Assembly: GCA_937896895.1 (NCBI GenBank)
Contig: CALBNV010000091.1
Location: forward strand, 1-56,131
From: an uncultured Bacteroidales bacterium
GTDB lineage: Bacteria; Bacteroidota; Bacteroidia; Bacteroidales; F082
Direction: 5' to 3'
Length of the DNA stretch: 56,131 nucleotides
Part shown: positions 27,138 to 36,538 of the stretch, piece after piece
Position numbering within the stretch: position 1 is the stretch's first letter
Layout: each line of letters opens with the position of its first letter
The notes under the pieces: model-generated
Told to the model about the DNA's origin: nothing
Seen by the model: the letters and a program-made list of their open reading frames with translations, nothing else
The model's database searches: none
Position numbers and translations under genes: made by a program

Positions 27138-27331
27138 CAAAATTTTATGGTTTACAATGGGAAAGCGTATTCCCTTTTCAAAAACGATTCATCGCGAAAC
27201 AGCAGACTGTACGAGGTCGCGGTGGAGTGAGAAACTAATATTTTTTATTAGGAAACTCTACAGATGCGTTAAGCGATGCATTCACGCTTGTAACTTATTG
27301 ATATAATTTTAATTTTGTAAAAAACCGAATG

Positions 27332-27364
27332 GTAAACAAATTTGTGGTCCACAAGGTTGTTTAC
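27332..27364 (+). promoter_or_regulatory. 33-bp palindrome overlapping the -33 region of the ATPase gene
   Basis: Two 16-nt arms (GTAAACAA...TGTGG and its complement) match at 14 of 16 positions. The palindrome ends 14 bp before the -7 box TATTTTTG (27379-27386), so it covers the place where a -33 element should lie. This is the layout of a repressor operator. The rest of 27086-27407 is AT-rich without a gene. Confidence 0.7.
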
Positions 27365-27378
27365 TTTTCTTTTTTTTT

Positions 27379-27386
27379 TATTTTTG
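27379..27386 (+). promoter_or_regulatory. -7 box TATTTTTG of the ATPase gene
   Basis: Exact match to TAnnTTTG followed by GCA, 21 nt before the ATG at 27408, giving a very short leader. Confidence 0.6.
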
Positions 27387-27407
27387 CAGCCTGAAATCTG
27401 AATTAAA

Positions 27408-28532
27408 ATGGAAAAGGCGTTTGTTTACGGAGTCTCTGTCGAAGGTGATAATTTCACCGACAGAGTTAAAGAATCAAAAAGGCTAAAATTGAATTTCGAG
27501 AATGGTCTTAACACTATTATTATCTCGCCACGACGTCTCGGAAAGACTTCGCTTGTAAAAAAAGTGAAGAATTCCATTGATAATCCTGAAATTGTTGTGG
27601 TTTATATGGATATTTATGATTGTAGAAGTGAATATGATTTTTATAACAAACTTTCTGTATCGGTCTTAAAGCAGACTTCAAACAAAATGGCGATGTTGTT
27701 TGAAAATGCCAAGGACTTTATGGCGCGACTCAGTCCGAAAATATCTTTCGGAACAGATCCGGAAACAGATTATTCAATATCACTTGGCATCACTCCTAAA
27801 ACTCATAATCCTGAGGAAATATTAAATCTTCCGGAAACCATCGCAAAGAAAAAAGATATTAACATCGTGATTTGCATTGACGAGTTCCAGCAAGTCGGGG
27901 AGTTCCCTGACACTCTGACGGTACAAAAAAGAATACGTTCGGTCTGGCAGCACCAGCAGAATGTTTCGTATTGTCTTTTCGGAAGCAAAAAGCACATGAT
28001 GACCAATCTTTTTCAAAATAAAAGCATGCCGTTTTACCAATTTGGTGAATTGATCTTTCTCGACAAAATACCAACTGAAGACTGGATCAGATTCATTCAA
28101 TCGAGGTTCGAGATTAAAGGGAAATCAATCTCCGGTGATCTGTGTGCAAGGATTTGCGAACTTACGAATCGGCATTCATCATACGTGCAGCAACTTTCAT
28201 GGAATGTGCTTGCCGAAACTTCTGTTTCAGCTACAGAAAGTGATTTAGATAATGCTGTTGAGACCATGCTTTCACAATGCAACGCATTGTTTGTCCAGCA
28301 GATTGAAGGGCTTACGAGCCATCAGATGAATTTCATGAGAGCAATCGCCAACGATATTCACGACAAATTTGGTGGCAAAGATGTGATGGATTCGTATGAT
28401 TTCGGCACAAAAGCAAATATAAACAGAATTAAAAACACATTGATTTCCAAAGAGTTGATTGAGATTGTTGATGGCAGTTTGTATTTTGCAGATCCAATCT
28501 TTGCGATCTGGTTCAAAAAAGAGTGTCTGTAA
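27408..28532 (+). CDS. AAA ATPase (PF01637-like, stand-alone)
   Basis: A 374-aa P-loop ATPase. Walker A is SPRRLGKTS (40-48), Walker B IVICIDEFQQV (about 153-163), followed by an Arg-rich sensor region (VQKRIRSVWQHQQ) and LFGSKKHMM. The C-terminal 120 residues are a winged-helix-like domain (DKFGGKDVMDSYDFGTKANI, LISKELIEIVDG). The family is STAND-like and common in archaea and Bacteroidota, often near mobile or defence genes, with unknown role. It is intact and stands alone, with an operator-like palindrome at its promoter. Its 3' neighbour is a truncated McrC gene on the other strand. Confidence 0.88.
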   Translation: MEKAFVYGVSVEGDNFTDRVKESKRLKLNFENGLNTIIISPRRLGKTSLVKKVKNSIDNPEIVVVYMDIYDCRSEYDFYNKLSVSVLKQTSNKMAMLFENAKDFMARLSPKISFGTDPETDYSISLGITPKTHNPEEILNLPETIAKKKDINIVICIDEFQQVGEFPDTLTVQKRIRSVWQHQQNVSYCLFGSKKHMMTNLFQNKSMPFYQFGELIFLDKIPTEDWIRFIQSRFEIKGKSISGDLCARICELTNRHSSYVQQLSWNVLAETSVSATESDLDNAVETMLSQCNALFVQQIEGLTSHQMNFMRAIANDIHDKFGGKDVMDSYDFGTKANINRIKNTLISKELIEIVDGSLYFADPIFAIWFKKECL

Positions 28533-28639
28533 GAGAAAAATTTCGCTTTCCTTAAGAAGCTGTTTTGATTTGTTCGAGTCTTTGATGTAGATGCATCTAT
28601 TCCTCAAAAATTTGTAAAGTGAAAAGCGAAAATGTAATG

Positions 28640-29173
28640 TCAGAATACCGTCCTTAATTTGTTCTCCGAATCGTGTATTACATTCGTGAAATCTTTCCAT
28701 GACTGCGCCGATTGCGGCACATGAAACGGGATGACCGACAAGGTTCCTCCATAGCCTACTAATTTGAATTTTTGAGGCTTGGATTGTTGCTCAAAAGGAT
28801 AAATATAGCCGCCGTTTTCCGCTTTCCTGCAATACATATAGGTTGTCACTTGATACAAATCTTCGCGACTAACTCCTTGATTTAGATGTTTGTATTTTGC
28901 ATCAATGATGTAATTGTCTTTCCAGAAATCAGGAAATAATTTTCGAGAATTTCTATCAATTTGCTCGCCATCAGCAAACGTGTCGTCAGCTTGAGGTTTC
29001 TCAAACATTGGCAAACCGCCTTTCGACTTTTTGTTTTGAGGATGTTTGAATCCGCATTCCTTTAGAATGGTGTTCAAATACTCTTCCCAAAGCCAGGCTC
29101 CATCGAATAGCACACCATAAACCTTGTCTTTTTCCATCCCAAATTTAATGGATTCGTGACGCAGACATGGCAC
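28640..29173 (-). pseudogene. McrC (LlaJI-type) remnant, N-terminal two thirds lost
   Basis: About 175 codons closely resemble the last third of the intact McrC gene at 42586-43977 (CLRHESIKFG, YGVLFDGAWLWEEYLNTIL, FKHPQNKKSKGG, LFPDFWKDNYIIDAKYKHL, REDLYQV, YMYC, SVIPFHVPQ). The nuclease core (PDF...IDAK) is still present, but residues equal to 1-285 of the intact protein are missing, and no McrB is next to it. Similarity begins at LRHES, only a few codons after the GTG at 29173, exactly where a different truncated gene starts on the other strand. Read as an ORF it is open, but it is almost surely non-functional. Confidence 0.85.
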
Positions 29174-29640
29174 TTCCGGTTTATAATGTTAATGAGCCTG
29201 TCGCGCCGTTGAAACTCAACGAGTCACGAAGTCTTTTCAAACTCTTTCAAAATGATGTCGGACTCCTTGCGTGTCAATATGCCGACGGCATCCAACTCAA
29301 GATTCTCGAAGGCAACTTGACGCTAAATTTCGGCGCAATTTATGAAAATGCGGTGGCGCAGGAACTTCACGCACACGGCTGGAACATGCATTATTTCAAC
29401 AGCAAAAAACAGGGTGAAATTGACTTCCTGATTGAACGCGATGGCGTGGTGATACCAGTGGAAGTGAAATCGGGTAAGAATTATCAAAGGCATAATGCGT
29501 TGTCGAACATCATGTCCAACAAAGATTACTCCGTGCAGGGGGCGATTGTGCTTGGTAATGCAAATCTGAGCAAATGCGAGAGTGTCGTATATGCTCCTGT
29601 TTACATGACCATGTTCATTCACAGAGATGTTTTTCCATGA
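29167..29640 (+). pseudogene. C-terminal remnant of a DUF4143-type ATPase
   Basis: About 157 codons match the C-terminal DUF4143 part of stand-alone ATPases: LKLNESRSLFKLFQNDVGLL, FGAIYENAVAQELHAHG, YFNSKKQGEIDFLIERDG and VIPVEVKSGKNY (the nuclease-like E-x-D...E-V-K core). The whole P-loop half is missing. The ATG at 29167 is incidental. The fragment abuts the McrC remnant head to head, with 7 bp shared, so a recombination or deletion joined two genes at this point. Higher GC than its neighbours suggests another origin. Confidence 0.82.
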
Positions 29641-29773
29641 TTCTATGCCTTATAAGATTGATTGGTCGGGGCTAAAATGAAATTTTATGGCTTCGGGAAT
29701 TGACAAGAATCGAAAATTGCATGTTTTTGCGGAAAAATACAAAATATCATGAAAATTGATTTGTGCATTGGTT

Positions 29774-31339
29774 TTATAATGTGGTGTTGAATGTTTTTTG
29801 AGCTGAAACATTTTTTGTAGAGTTTTTTTGCTCTGCTGAATTCAAGGATTTACTATACGTGTAGATTATAAATTGACATTCTTCCTTTTCTTCTTGAAGA
29901 TGAAATCCGCTGTTAATCAAATAATTATTTATTTGATTCAACGGCATTGACTTGCGGCATGCAAAAACTGCTTTGTCATTTTGTTCAAAATCAGCATCCT
30001 GAAAATTGCAATCGTAGTAATATCCGAGGCCACAAAGGTAATCGTAGAAAGCGTAATATAATCCGTTTTGACCTTTTTCTTTGAAAGCCAAGTGTTTATC
30101 GTCTAAATAATAAGTGAATTGCTTGTCGAAGTATTCCGGAATGATTACAATGGTTCTTTCGTTTTGCTTGGTTTCAACCAGTTGACTGACAATGGGTTGG
30201 ATTTCATCATGCCAGCCACTGTATCTTTTTTTTGAGCTGTCGGGCGAAAATGAAAAAGCCATTGCGATGGCAAAAACTGACATTATTCCAATTTGGAATG
30301 GTTTTCTGAGGGGAAAAATCTGAAAAGCGTAGGCTGCTATTGAAAGATAGAAAAACGGAAACAGAAAATAGAAATATCTATCGAGGAAGAAGCCCGTGAT
30401 AAACGACAAGGCAAACGAGACGGACATGGGAACGATCCAAAATAAACTTATGATTGTTGTATTCGAAAAATTGGCTTTTTTGTTGATAACCATATAGATA
30501 AAAAAGGCAAATGCAACTGCTAAAATGATAATTGCGATGACTGCTGTGACGGGTGCATTTGACATACAGCAGATAAAACTGTAAACATCTTCTATGCCTG
30601 ATGCTTTTGGAATCCATGTACCGTTGACTCCAGAATCCAAAAACCGTCGTAAAAGTGTTGGAATCATTGGGCTGAATAATGCAGCAAGTGCCAGAATGTG
30701 AATCCAGTAGCCTTTTCTGATTTTCTTCCTGATGTTTCCGTTGAAGATGAAAACTGCAAATTCCATGACAATCATCCAAATGGAAAGATAATGTCCGTAC
30801 ATCAAAAGAATGTTGACAAATGTTAGCCAAATGAAATTTGATTTTTTCTGATTATGTATGCAGTTGATAAACAGATAGGCAGACCATGCCGCAAAAAATC
30901 CAATAAGGCTGTAAACTCGGCTGTCGTGCGACAGAAAAATAGAAAATGATGAAAATGCAAAAAACAGCGATGCCGCAGCTCCAGCATGGCGTCCGATGTG
31001 TTTTTCTCCAATCAGATAAATTGGGATAATTGTCAATGCGTTGAAAATCAGAGACAAGCAACGGATTGCGATTTCGGATATTCCGAATATGCCGACCCAA
31101 AAGTGAAGCATAATTTCCCAAAGTGGTGGATTGTCACCTGTGCAAAGCAAATTCACGATGTCGGTTTGTTTTTTCAGGGACACGAACAGCGAGAAACCTT
31201 CGTCAAAACCTAAATCTGTCTTTCCAACGAACAGCAAGCGGAGAACTGTGGTAATAACGACAAGCAAAGTACATTCGATGAAACACCTTTTTCTCTTTTG
31301 CCCATCAAAAGGATTGTTATATAGTATGGATTTCGTCAT
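29774..31339 (-). CDS. Family-39-like membrane glycosyltransferase
   Basis: A 521-aa inner-membrane protein with about 11-12 hydrophobic segments. The acidic motif near the first outer loop (KTDLGFDEGFSLF, about 34-46) and NPPLWEIMLHFWVGIFG (about 67-83) are the hallmarks of PMT/ArnT-type glycosyltransferases, which take a sugar from a polyprenyl-phosphate donor outside the membrane. The soluble C-terminal part (about 380-521) is periplasmic. The acceptor cannot be told; lipid A, glycan or protein are all possible. It is a lone gene between the broken-gene region and the island, strongly AT-rich. Confidence 0.83.
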   Translation of the reverse strand: MTKSILYNNPFDGQKRKRCFIECTLLVVITTVLRLLFVGKTDLGFDEGFSLFVSLKKQTDIVNLLCTGDNPPLWEIMLHFWVGIFGISEIAIRCLSLIFNALTIIPIYLIGEKHIGRHAGAAASLFFAFSSFSIFLSHDSRVYSLIGFFAAWSAYLFINCIHNQKKSNFIWLTFVNILLMYGHYLSIWMIVMEFAVFIFNGNIRKKIRKGYWIHILALAALFSPMIPTLLRRFLDSGVNGTWIPKASGIEDVYSFICCMSNAPVTAVIAIIILAVAFAFFIYMVINKKANFSNTTIISLFWIVPMSVSFALSFITGFFLDRYFYFLFPFFYLSIAAYAFQIFPLRKPFQIGIMSVFAIAMAFSFSPDSSKKRYSGWHDEIQPIVSQLVETKQNERTIVIIPEYFDKQFTYYLDDKHLAFKEKGQNGLYYAFYDYLCGLGYYYDCNFQDADFEQNDKAVFACRKSMPLNQINNYLINSGFHLQEEKEECQFIIYTYSKSLNSAEQKNSTKNVSAQKTFNTTL

Positions 31340-31543
31340 TTGTGAAAAAATTATTGAGAACTTCTATTTTTACTCTTTTCTCGTCGCCGGCCTTTGAATT
31401 TTGTGTGGTCCGTCAAACAAAATCCCAAAGGGAACGGTGCTGCAAAATTACATATTATTTTATCATGTCCAATATTTCAGTGAGATTTTATTAAAAATCA
31501 GGTGGTGATTTTTTAATATTCAACATGCCATGCAAATCGATCC

Positions 31544-31579
31544 TTCCGCGAAATCCTTTAACGAAAGTCGGTGGGGAAA
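31544..31579. repeat. Direct repeat R1 (partner at 36539)
   Basis: TTCCGC, then ATCCTTTAACGAAAGT (31552-31567), then GGTGGGGAAA. The same three blocks occur at 36539-36571. The two copies lie on either side of the 101-aa gene and DUF262 genes. The remainder of 31340-31636 is AT-rich; a TAnnTTTG match on the minus strand (31588-31595) may serve the glycosyltransferase. Confidence 0.7.
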
Positions 31580-31636
31580 TGCGAACTGCAAAAATACATT
31601 ATATTCCTGTCTTTTTTCACATTTTTATGCTAAAAA

Positions 31637-31942
31637 TCACACTTGTTTCTCTATTTCCACTTTCAGCGGTTGGTTGTCGTAGCACCATTCGCGATGATTT
31701 GACATCTGTTCGGAAATGAATGTCTTGATGCCGTCCATATTCCAGTCGAAAGCATCTCCGGCATCGATCAGAATCTCAGTGAGGCGGTTGATGGCTTGCG
31801 AGTGATATACGCCTGACACTTGGTTGAAGGTTTTCCCGGTGGCATGGGCTACGGCGTCGATGGTCTCAACAGCTCCGCTGAGTTCTTCAAACAACAATTC
31901 TTCGTTGTGACGATTTCGTTTCCTGTTATCTTGGTTTACCAT
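31637..31942 (-). CDS. Small 101-aa protein of unknown function behind a WYL-type operator
   Basis: I do not recognise this family. From the ATG at 31942 (MVNQDNRKRNRHNEELL) it is 101 aa, mostly helical and acidic after a basic start, with no membrane segment. An in-frame extension to 32143 overlaps the DUF262 gene and the promoter and is rejected. Its promoter (TAGTTTTG, 31967-31974) carries the TGCCC-N6-GGCACA operator found before the WYL operon. It follows the DUF262 gene but has its own promoter, so it is a separate unit of the WYL-controlled set. The helical start GTFNQVSGVYHSQAINRL could be a short DNA- or protein-binding domain. Confidence 0.7.
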   Translation of the reverse strand: MVNQDNRKRNRHNEELLFEELSGAVETIDAVAHATGKTFNQVSGVYHSQAINRLTEILIDAGDAFDWNMDGIKTFISEQMSNHREWCYDNQPLKVEIEKQV

Positions 31943-31966
31943 AGTATATAGCGTTTGTTTCGGCTG

Positions 31967-32005
31967 CAAAACTAAAACATAGGTGTGCCAAATGTGGGCA
32001 CACCT
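31967..32005 (-). promoter_or_regulatory. Promoter with WYL-type operator (site a)
   Basis: On the minus strand: TGCCC-ACATTT-GGCACA (32000-31984), 9 nt, then the -7 box TAGTTTTG (31974-31967). The full palindrome has perfect 9-bp arms (31981-31989 with 31997-32005). The same layout occurs at 39483, 42004 and 46917. Confidence 0.85.
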
Positions 32006-32072
32006 CTGATAAAAAGTGTTTTTGGTGGACAAGGATATGAATGTAATTGGATAAAGAGGTGAAGAGTTGGGA

Positions 32073-34622
32073 TTATTGTATTTCGGGGTATTCATCGATT
32101 TCAACTGCACAATTATACTCCTCTGTTGCCGGCTGATTTGCAAGAGCCATCAGTTTTTCGACAAATGAATCTGAAATTGAATCTGCATTGAAACGATAAT
32201 ACTTTTCGTCTTCATTAGAGGCATCGGATTTTTTGATTTTGTATCCCAAATCATTTTCCAATAAATAGATATAATTGTCATAACACCATTGGAAATTGAT
32301 GCCGTGGAACTTAAAATTCACATTCCATCCCCAGAAACCGTATGCCTGTTTTTGGGATTTATGGATAAGTTCAATGATTTTGTTATCAAGGCAGGAGAAC
32401 AGCATTTTGTCTCTGAAAGGCATACTGAGAATGAAACCTTCGGAACTTGGATAAAGACAAAGGTTGTTGTAAATCCATCTTACATAGAACTTGTCTTTCC
32501 TGTTGTCTTTATAGCAGTCGTAAATTACCGAAGACCCAGTCAGATAGCGGAACGAGGATCTTCTCCAGTCATCTATCAAATCATTTGGAACAGAATCGGA
32601 TGGACCATCCCCAACAAGCAAGTGGTGGACTGGGCTTGCGTAGAGAGGACTACCGTCTTTTCTGAATTTCAACAAGATGTTGTTTTTCCAGCAATTGAAT
32701 GAATCGCTGAAAATAAAATGATTGTCATGAGTATGGGATTCAATCTGGTAATACCACGAATCACAGTATGAAAGGATGGTTTTGATGGCTTTTGCTCCAT
32801 CCTTATATTCGCTTTTCAGGCCTTTTTCATCTATTATTTCCTGAAGATTGTTGAATTTCTTGCCGAAATCATTCCAATTGTATTTGCCGTTTTCGTCTGT
32901 GAACAAAAACGATATCGAACCATTGAAGGCTGCATAGTTCTCAGCCTGAATGATTTTGTTCTCCCAAGTCTCATCTTCAACAATCTTTTTGGCTTTCTCA
33001 ATTTCCTCCTTGCATTTTTGATCGAATGCGTCCTTGTCAATCTTAGACAAATCAAATTCTGCAAGGCTATGATACACATCGTGGCTGTCCAAGGCACTGA
33101 TGAATTCAATGGCTTTACGAACAGCCCTTGTGCTTCTGATTTGAGGCTTTCCATCTTCGCCTTCGCCTGAAACCAGGTTCCAAACCACTCGCAGCCACTG
33201 CTTTAAGGATGTTTCCGTGCCGGATTCTTCTTCAAAGTATTTGCACAAAGCAAAAAACACGATTCGTTCGGGTTGGGTTAAGGCAGCGACTTTTAGGATG
33301 GCCTCGTTGGAATTGTTCGAGTATTCCACGTTAAAGCTGTTCTCAAAAACATATTGCGGAATGAAATGAAAGTCTTTGTTCCATTGGCATACAAGAAGTT
33401 GAAACCCTTCTTGTGTGTAATTCAGATAATTGTCGAGAATCGTTTCTGCTTTTTTTAAGAAAACTACTGGAATTGTATTGTTGTGATACTTATAGTTATC
33501 TAAACCTAAGTATGCAATTCTTTCGAACTTCTCGTTCCTATTTCCGGAATCGTTCAAATACGAATATGACTTGTTTTTGTTTTCCATAACGGAGCTGTCG
33601 TCATCTTCGCCCACCTCAAGAATGTATTCCGTTCCGTCTTTGGCAATGAACAATTCGTTCCAAAACAGGCGGTTCAAGAATGTGAAGTAAATTTCATCGA
33701 CTTGGTGGCTTTTAGAGATTTTCCCCTGGGAATCTCTCACTCCGATGGATTTGTTTTTCCAGAAAATATCCATCCAAGCCGTGTCAAGTTTAATTGGAAG
33801 ACCAACTACGGGATTCAACAATGCATTCCATTGACCTTTTATTTGATCGTCGGTGGCATCCCGAGCACTTTGTTCGATGTATCCGATGAGGTCAGCCTTG
33901 AAATTCTCGAAGTTGGTCAGTTGCTTGCCTCGCGCATTCATCTTGATGTAGAGGTCGTCGGAAAGGCCGAAGTCTTTCAAAGGCAAATAATAGAATACAA
34001 TAGGAGCGTTTTCTGATACAAGTCTTTCCCAATACTTGACAAAATTCTCTGTTTCAGTCGTGGCGAAAAGTTCTTCAATCCCATCAGGAATGTCATCCCC
34101 GTTTTTGTCTGTTTCCTTTGTGCCTCTTATCATTGTCAGCAAAGCCTGAATGGTTGGGTCTTGCTTCCATGCGGAGTAGAACCATGTGCGTTTTGTGATG
34201 TAATCGGCGACGGAACCTTGAAAATAATCTTTGAAATTGTCGGCATTACACAACTGCTGACAGAACTCGCGCGAAGTGATGCGGGTTTCGTATGTGAATT
34301 TTTTCAGGACATCAGTTGCTTCATTCATTTTTCCAGCCATCAAAGCGACATACCAATGAAGCAGCCACAAGGTGGTCAGCCTTTGCTGTCCGTCTAATGG
34401 GTTCAACTTGTCGTGTTCGACCGAACCGTAAACGAAGTCGAGTTTAAGCGTTTTTTCACCGTTTGGCAAATTTTCATCCAAGGCTTGCTTCAGGTTGGTC
34501 AGGAAAGAGTTCCTGATATATGATTTGTCGTTGCGTCCTTGTGCGTAATCGCGTTGTATAATGGGAATTTCTATGGTGTTTTCCTGCAAAAATTTCCAAA
34601 ATGTGGTTGCTTTATTGTTCAT
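32073..34622 (-). CDS. DUF262 (GmrSD-like) protein, large partner
   Basis: An 849-aa protein with an N-terminal DUF262 domain: IPIIQRDYAQGR (about 18-29), NPLDGQQRLTTLWLLHW (about 76-92) and FYYLPLKDFGLSDDLYIKMNARGKQLT (the N-A-R-G-x-x-L block, about 214-240). DUF262 is a ParB-like nuclease/NTPase fold and forms the GmrS half of GmrSD type IV restriction enzymes that cut modified phage DNA. The long C-terminal part (about 350-849) is not a motif I know and has no clear HNH. Its first codons overlap the end of the other DUF262 gene by 11 bp, so the two are co-translated. AT content is high compared with flanking chromosome. Confidence 0.88.
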   Translation of the reverse strand: MNNKATTFWKFLQENTIEIPIIQRDYAQGRNDKSYIRNSFLTNLKQALDENLPNGEKTLKLDFVYGSVEHDKLNPLDGQQRLTTLWLLHWYVALMAGKMNEATDVLKKFTYETRITSREFCQQLCNADNFKDYFQGSVADYITKRTWFYSAWKQDPTIQALLTMIRGTKETDKNGDDIPDGIEELFATTETENFVKYWERLVSENAPIVFYYLPLKDFGLSDDLYIKMNARGKQLTNFENFKADLIGYIEQSARDATDDQIKGQWNALLNPVVGLPIKLDTAWMDIFWKNKSIGVRDSQGKISKSHQVDEIYFTFLNRLFWNELFIAKDGTEYILEVGEDDDSSVMENKNKSYSYLNDSGNRNEKFERIAYLGLDNYKYHNNTIPVVFLKKAETILDNYLNYTQEGFQLLVCQWNKDFHFIPQYVFENSFNVEYSNNSNEAILKVAALTQPERIVFFALCKYFEEESGTETSLKQWLRVVWNLVSGEGEDGKPQIRSTRAVRKAIEFISALDSHDVYHSLAEFDLSKIDKDAFDQKCKEEIEKAKKIVEDETWENKIIQAENYAAFNGSISFLFTDENGKYNWNDFGKKFNNLQEIIDEKGLKSEYKDGAKAIKTILSYCDSWYYQIESHTHDNHFIFSDSFNCWKNNILLKFRKDGSPLYASPVHHLLVGDGPSDSVPNDLIDDWRRSSFRYLTGSSVIYDCYKDNRKDKFYVRWIYNNLCLYPSSEGFILSMPFRDKMLFSCLDNKIIELIHKSQKQAYGFWGWNVNFKFHGINFQWCYDNYIYLLENDLGYKIKKSDASNEDEKYYRFNADSISDSFVEKLMALANQPATEEYNCAVEIDEYPEIQ

Positions 34623-36507
34623 TGCTGTTTTCCTCTAATTGTTTAATGCATTTTTCGATATCTTTCAGATAAGCAGGAGCATCGGTATCCTTGTCCCAAT
34701 AATTGAAATCGCTCAACGATGCGGAATAGTATTTCATGAAAATCTGTTTGGTGCAAGGCGGCACGAATGAAGAGGCGGCATCTTTCTCTTCTGCGATTTC
34801 CAAACCGTCGCCACCTCTTTTCAGTTTGGGAATGGCCAGCAGTTTGCCTTGGTCTTTCCCGATGATGACTCTCCGCTTTCCGGAGAAAATGGCATTGCCG
34901 TAACTTCGGTTTGTGGATGAATCTAGCAGTGCATAATTCCAGATACGATTTTTTTCCTTTGGTGTCCAGTTGTCAACGGAAGGAATGTCGCCCTTTAATT
35001 CTTCGTAGGGGACCGATTGATTGTTGAAATAGCTTTGTATTTTTCCTTGGACATCCTCGTTTACAACAAGATAAACATTCATCAGCCATTCTTTTTGAGT
35101 CGTTTCGTCGTTTTCAGGATTGGTCGTGTTGGAGTTGATGTGCTCCACATCCCAGCTTTCCTTTTTATAAAGATGGAACGGAAACTTGTAGAACATTCCC
35201 AAGCCGTAGGCATCCTTGTTTTTTGAGTTTTGGTTGATGACCGTCTGAATATTATGGAACAAAAGAATCGGCTTGCACTTGCCTTTGTCGCTGCCGTCTT
35301 CCTTGTACTGGAAGTCCAGACTGGGGCATTTTGATATTTTGTCTTTTATTTGCTTTTTCAGGTAGGAAACGAAAGTTTCCTTACCTGCATTTTTGTTCCA
35401 TTCCTCGACAAGGGAACTCAATGGCTGATTGTACGTTATCAGATAACCTACATAATGATACAATTCCAAATCGTTGTACCATTCCTGAAAAGTCTGGAAG
35501 TATTTCTTCACTTTAGCCCAGCACTTTTCAATCTTAAGCCCTGACTTTTGGTCGTTGCCATCATGCGGCATCTTGAAATATTCGTAGAAATAACGGAAAG
35601 TCTTGTAATGGTCGTTTCCGATGTTTTCAAATTCTCCCAAAGCGTGTTGGCCGCAAATCAGATCGAAGATGAAGTCGATGCGGGTAGGGCGATTGTAACC
35701 GGTTTCGTGCAGGAAAAGCCAGAATTCTTCGTTCTGCAAGGTGTATTCGATGCGGTCCCATTCGCTTGCGATTTCCTGCTGGCGCAACCTGACATGACCT
35801 TCGTCGTTGATGTTGAAATTGGTGCGGTTCAAGAACAATGCCTTGATAAGTTCCGAATTGGTCAAAGGAATTTTGCCGATGTTCAGACGGGTGAAAACCT
35901 TAATCGGGTCTTCATCGACCGACTCGTACCAAATGAATCTTGTCGAGCTTATTACCTTTGATTGGAACTTGTTCGTGTCGAAATCGCTCCTTTTTTCTTT
36001 TTCCGAAGCCCATTCGTGTATTACTTCGTATGCCTGAAGCATGAAGTGGTAATCAATCGTATCATTGAAATCTCTCGTTGAAACAGCCTTGCTGTCCAGA
36101 ATTTCAAGTGAGGTTAGGAAAGAGAAACTGTCCTTCCGGGTTGCGTACATGATTCGTGGCAAGACAATTTTGCTTTTACCTACCCACATTTCGTTGAAAT
36201 ATTGAATGATTAAGGACAATGTGGTCAAGCGTTGCTGTCCGTCAATCACCTCGTACCAATCAGTATTATTGTCCACCTCGTTCAGCCGATAATCTTTCTT
36301 ATCCATTTTTCTCACCACTAACGGTTGTAAGCAATACCACGATTCTTCATCAGAATCACATTTACTTATCGGGTTGAACTCATTGATGTCGTTCAGCAAA
36401 TCCTTAACCTGTTGTTCTGTCCAGCGATACCCCCGCTGATAGTTTGGGATGAAGAACTTCATTCCAAGAAGTTCTTTGATTGATTTTAGTTCGATTCTGT
36501 TATCCAT
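34612..36507 (-). CDS. DUF262-DUF1524 (GmrSD-like) protein
   Basis: A 631-aa protein with an N-terminal DUF262 domain (FIPNYQRGYRWTEQQ about 18-32, VIDGQQRLTTLSLI about 86-99, FTRLNIGKIPLTNSELIKALFL) and a C-terminal DUF1524-like HNH nuclease region with WDVEHINSNT (about 455) and WLMNVYLV. Both halves of a GmrSD-type enzyme are thus in one chain: GmrS-like sensing/NTPase and GmrD-like nuclease. Paired with a second DUF262 protein, it is most likely a type IV-like anti-phage unit. The start codon lies 32 nt after repeat R2, in its leader. Confidence 0.9.
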   Translation of the reverse strand: MDNRIELKSIKELLGMKFFIPNYQRGYRWTEQQVKDLLNDINEFNPISKCDSDEESWYCLQPLVVRKMDKKDYRLNEVDNNTDWYEVIDGQQRLTTLSLIIQYFNEMWVGKSKIVLPRIMYATRKDSFSFLTSLEILDSKAVSTRDFNDTIDYHFMLQAYEVIHEWASEKEKRSDFDTNKFQSKVISSTRFIWYESVDEDPIKVFTRLNIGKIPLTNSELIKALFLNRTNFNINDEGHVRLRQQEIASEWDRIEYTLQNEEFWLFLHETGYNRPTRIDFIFDLICGQHALGEFENIGNDHYKTFRYFYEYFKMPHDGNDQKSGLKIEKCWAKVKKYFQTFQEWYNDLELYHYVGYLITYNQPLSSLVEEWNKNAGKETFVSYLKKQIKDKISKCPSLDFQYKEDGSDKGKCKPILLFHNIQTVINQNSKNKDAYGLGMFYKFPFHLYKKESWDVEHINSNTTNPENDETTQKEWLMNVYLVVNEDVQGKIQSYFNNQSVPYEELKGDIPSVDNWTPKEKNRIWNYALLDSSTNRSYGNAIFSGKRRVIIGKDQGKLLAIPKLKRGGDGLEIAEEKDAASSFVPPCTKQIFMKYYSASLSDFNYWDKDTDAPAYLKDIEKCIKQLEENSNEQ

Positions 36508-36538
36508 ATTCTTTTAACGTCCTTAATACATCCACATC

